Assembly: GCF_013449375.1 (NCBI RefSeq)
Contig: NZ_JACDRR010000012.1
Span: 1 to 37,461 of the forward strand
Length of the DNA stretch: 37,461 nucleotides
Reading direction: 5' to 3'
Source of the DNA: Pectobacterium sp. CFBP8739
GTDB lineage: Bacteria > Pseudomonadota > Gammaproteobacteria > Enterobacterales > Enterobacteriaceae
Positions 35,970 through 37,461 of this stretch are shown one piece after another (position 1 is the stretch's first letter; the number at the start of each line of letters is the position of its first letter). The translations under genes and the position numbers were made by a program. Below the pieces are notes generated by a model. That model had not been told where the DNA came from and did no database searches. It saw only the letters and a list, made by a program, of their open reading frames with translations.

Positions 35970-36899
35970 TTAGTCCAGCGTAGGATTCATGCGACGTAAA
36001 TCATAAGGCGTAATCTGGTAAACGTAGTAATTCAGCCAGTTAACAAAAAGCAGATGTCCGTGGCTACGCCAGCTCGCTTTCGGCGCTAATTCAGGGTTGT
36101 CGTCAGGGAAATAGTTAACCGGAACCGCCGGATCCAACCCAGCGTCGTAATCACGGAAAAATTCTCCCGCTAGCGTGAGGGCATCATACTCTGGGTGTCC
36201 AGTAACAAACGCCAGACGCTTATCTTTACTGGCAAACAGATAGGCGCCAGCTTGTTCTGACTCAACCAAAATATCCAAATCTGTGTGTTGTCGAATCACA
36301 TCAACCGGAAAATCCGCATAGCGCGAATGTGGTGCCAGGAACGTTTCGTCAAAACCACGGGTCAGCAATGCATGGGGTTGTAACGTTTGATGAGTATAAA
36401 CGCCAGATAGCTTTTCCTTACGGGTCATCTTAGGAATACCGTAGAGGATATTGAGAGCGGCCTGCACAGCCCAACACACGAATAATGTGGAGGTAACATG
36501 CTCTTTTGCCCACTCAATGACGCGTGCGATCTGTGGCCAATAAACAACATCGCAGAAATCGACTAATCCCAGCGGTGCGCCAGTGACAATCAAGCCATCA
36601 AAGTTTTCATTCTGAATGTCCTCAAAATCACAGTAGAAGTTATTCAAATGCTCAGCCGGCGTATTCTTTGATTCACGACTATCGATACGCAACAGCTGGA
36701 TATCAATCTGTAGGGGAGAATTGGATAACAGGCGCAGAAACTGGTTTTCAGTCTCAATTTTTTTAGGCATCAGGTTCAGCACCAGCACTTTGAGGGGACG
36801 AATTTCCTGCGTTTTAGCACGCGAGGACGTCATGACAAAGACGTTCTCATTACGCAGAAAATTGACGGCTGGTAACTCATCAGGAACCCGAATTGGCAT
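35970..36899 (-). CDS. metA: Homoserine O-succinyltransferase MetA
   Basis: Succinylates homoserine in the first committed step of methionine synthesis. The 309-aa protein has the catalytic Cys142 in [12 protein letters not shown] and the triad partners His235 and Glu237 in FVTGHPEYD. The ATG at 36899 gives [20 protein letters not shown], as in E. coli. Tandem Met boxes lie 20-51 bp upstream, so MetJ repression with S-adenosylmethionine is expected. It has its own terminator before aceB, and the order metA-aceB-aceA-aceK is as in E. coli. Confidence 0.97.
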   Translation of the reverse strand: MPIRVPDELPAVNFLRNENVFVMTSSRAKTQEIRPLKVLVLNLMPKKIETENQFLRLLSNSPLQIDIQLLRIDSRESKNTPAEHLNNFYCDFEDIQNENFDGLIVTGAPLGLVDFCDVVYWPQIARVIEWAKEHVTSTLFVCWAVQAALNILYGIPKMTRKEKLSGVYTHQTLQPHALLTRGFDETFLAPHSRYADFPVDVIRQHTDLDILVESEQAGAYLFASKDKRLAFVTGHPEYDALTLAGEFFRDYDAGLDPAVPVNYFPDDNPELAPKASWRSHGHLLFVNWLNYYVYQITPYDLRRMNPTLD

Positions 36900-36918
36900 A
36901 ACCTTATATCCTCAAAGC

Positions 36919-36950
36919 ATACGTTTAAACGTTTAGACATCCAGATGCCC
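36919..36950. promoter_or_regulatory. Four tandem Met boxes (MetJ operator) upstream of metA
   Basis: Four abutting 8-mers, ATACGTTT, AAACGTTT, AGACATCC and AGATGCCC, match the Met box AGACGTCT at 6, 6, 6 and 5 of 8 positions. Exact 8-bp phasing is what MetJ dimers need for cooperative binding. Confidence 0.8.
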
Positions 36951-37029
36951 GAAGATAGCGAGTTTTCGTTCTAATGTCGAGTGCTCAGCGCATAAGGTGA
37001 AAATGTTTCACGAGATTCAGTATGCACCA

Positions 37030-37401
37030 TCAGAACGACTTCTGCTGAATACGTTTGAGCGCGTCAGAATCACTCAGAGGAACAGCGCTAGAAATAACAA
37101 TGAGCCTAGATTTACGATAGCTCATGACGGTGATCTCCTGAAGTATGCGTTCCTCTACAGGAGAAAGCCCTCCTTCATTCATCTCCAGAGCGTGAATCAG
37201 TAGTGTTGTGCTACTGAACCAGTTACACCAATTACAGGGAGCAACCTGACGAACAACACCCCGTAGAGTCTCTGCGGCATTCATAAAATCAGCGACCAAA
37301 ATTCTATTGTTGCTAAATGCACTCTGTGTGGAAGCCTCACGCAGAGTGGAAAGATTACGTACGGTTATTTGATTTTTACGGATCTGGATATAGAGATTCA
37401 T
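37030..37401 (-). CDS. yjaA: YjaA-like protein of unknown function
   Basis: A 123-aa soluble protein without a signal peptide or membrane segment. Its start MNLYIQIRKNQITVRNL and central ALEMNEGGLSPVEERILQEI agree with E. coli YjaA, a stress-linked protein of unknown biochemical role whose gene also sits near metA. A Cys-Asn-Trp-Cys stretch (PCNWCNWF) is present in the middle. I take the ATG at 37401, preceded by AGGAAG. An in-frame GTG at 37443 would add 14 residues not found in E. coli YjaA. Confidence 0.87.
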   Translation of the reverse strand: MNLYIQIRKNQITVRNLSTLREASTQSAFSNNRILVADFMNAAETLRGVVRQVAPCNWCNWFSSTTLLIHALEMNEGGLSPVEERILQEITVMSYRKSRLIVISSAVPLSDSDALKRIQQKSF

Positions 37402-37445
37402 TACGGGTCTTCCTGACGGTGTTGTCTTCTCCAAAGTTTGCACAG

Positions 37446-37461
37446 CAAAAAGCCCCTGTCT
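37446..37461 (-). terminator. Partial terminator-like sequence at the window edge
   Basis: On the minus strand the last bases read AGACAGGGGCTTTTTG. This looks like the 3' arm and U-tract of an intrinsic terminator for a gene lying outside the window. The 5' arm is not visible, so it cannot be confirmed. Confidence 0.35.

Overview
This is chromosomal DNA of an enterobacterium, most likely a soft-rot Pectobacterium or a close relative. That is inferred from proteins very close to, but not identical with, E. coli K-12 (orn, rsgA, psd, mscM, epmA, frdABCD, blc, efp, epmB, yjeI, pgi, lysC, metH, iclR, aceKAB, metA, yjaA as I remember them), from gene order, and from moderate GC with AT-rich control regions. 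Species cannot be fixed by eye. No phage, integrase, transposase, CRISPR array or complete rRNA gene is visible.

Layout. 1-807: the 5' end of a tRNA-Gly gene with a GC-rich-discriminator promoter, and orn, all on the minus strand. 1008-6590: rsgA, psd and mscM on the plus strand, with a CpxR-type box inside the 3' end of rsgA. 6649-14677: epmA, the fumarate reductase operon frdABCD, the lipocalin gene blc, a short entericidin lipoprotein gene (43 aa), efp, epmB and yjeI. All three parts of the EF-P beta-lysylation system (efp, epmA, epmB) lie within about 8 kb. 14721-22003: pgi, lysC behind a lysine riboswitch, a yjbB-type Na/phosphate transporter, and a DASS-family anion transporter. 22075-25320: a siderophore receptor of the FoxA/FhuA type and an AraC-family regulator, each with a Fur-like box. 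25943-37401: metH, iclR, the glyoxylate operon aceB-aceA-aceK, metA behind tandem Met boxes, and yjaA. At the right edge lies half of what may be a terminator.

How the genes work together. EpmB and EpmA make and attach beta-lysine to EF-P Lys34. FrdABCD supports anaerobic fumarate respiration. AceB and AceA form the glyoxylate bypass, AceK controls isocitrate dehydrogenase, and IclR represses the operon. MetA and MetH are the first and last enzymes of methionine synthesis, and LysC starts lysine synthesis. The receptor and AraC regulator look like an iron-scavenging unit. Psd and MscM concern the envelope.

The most unusual content is a family of three long structured intergenic repeats (18285-18538, 25551-25869 and, inverted, 30686-30938). 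They share terminal inverted repeats, internal stem-loops and a 3' module. The stems differ in sequence between copies but pair in every copy, so base changes in one arm are matched in the other. One copy carries four extra hairpins in an apical loop, and another supplies the last codons and stop of aceK. I do not recognise this as a named family. It is the best candidate here for an undescribed element.
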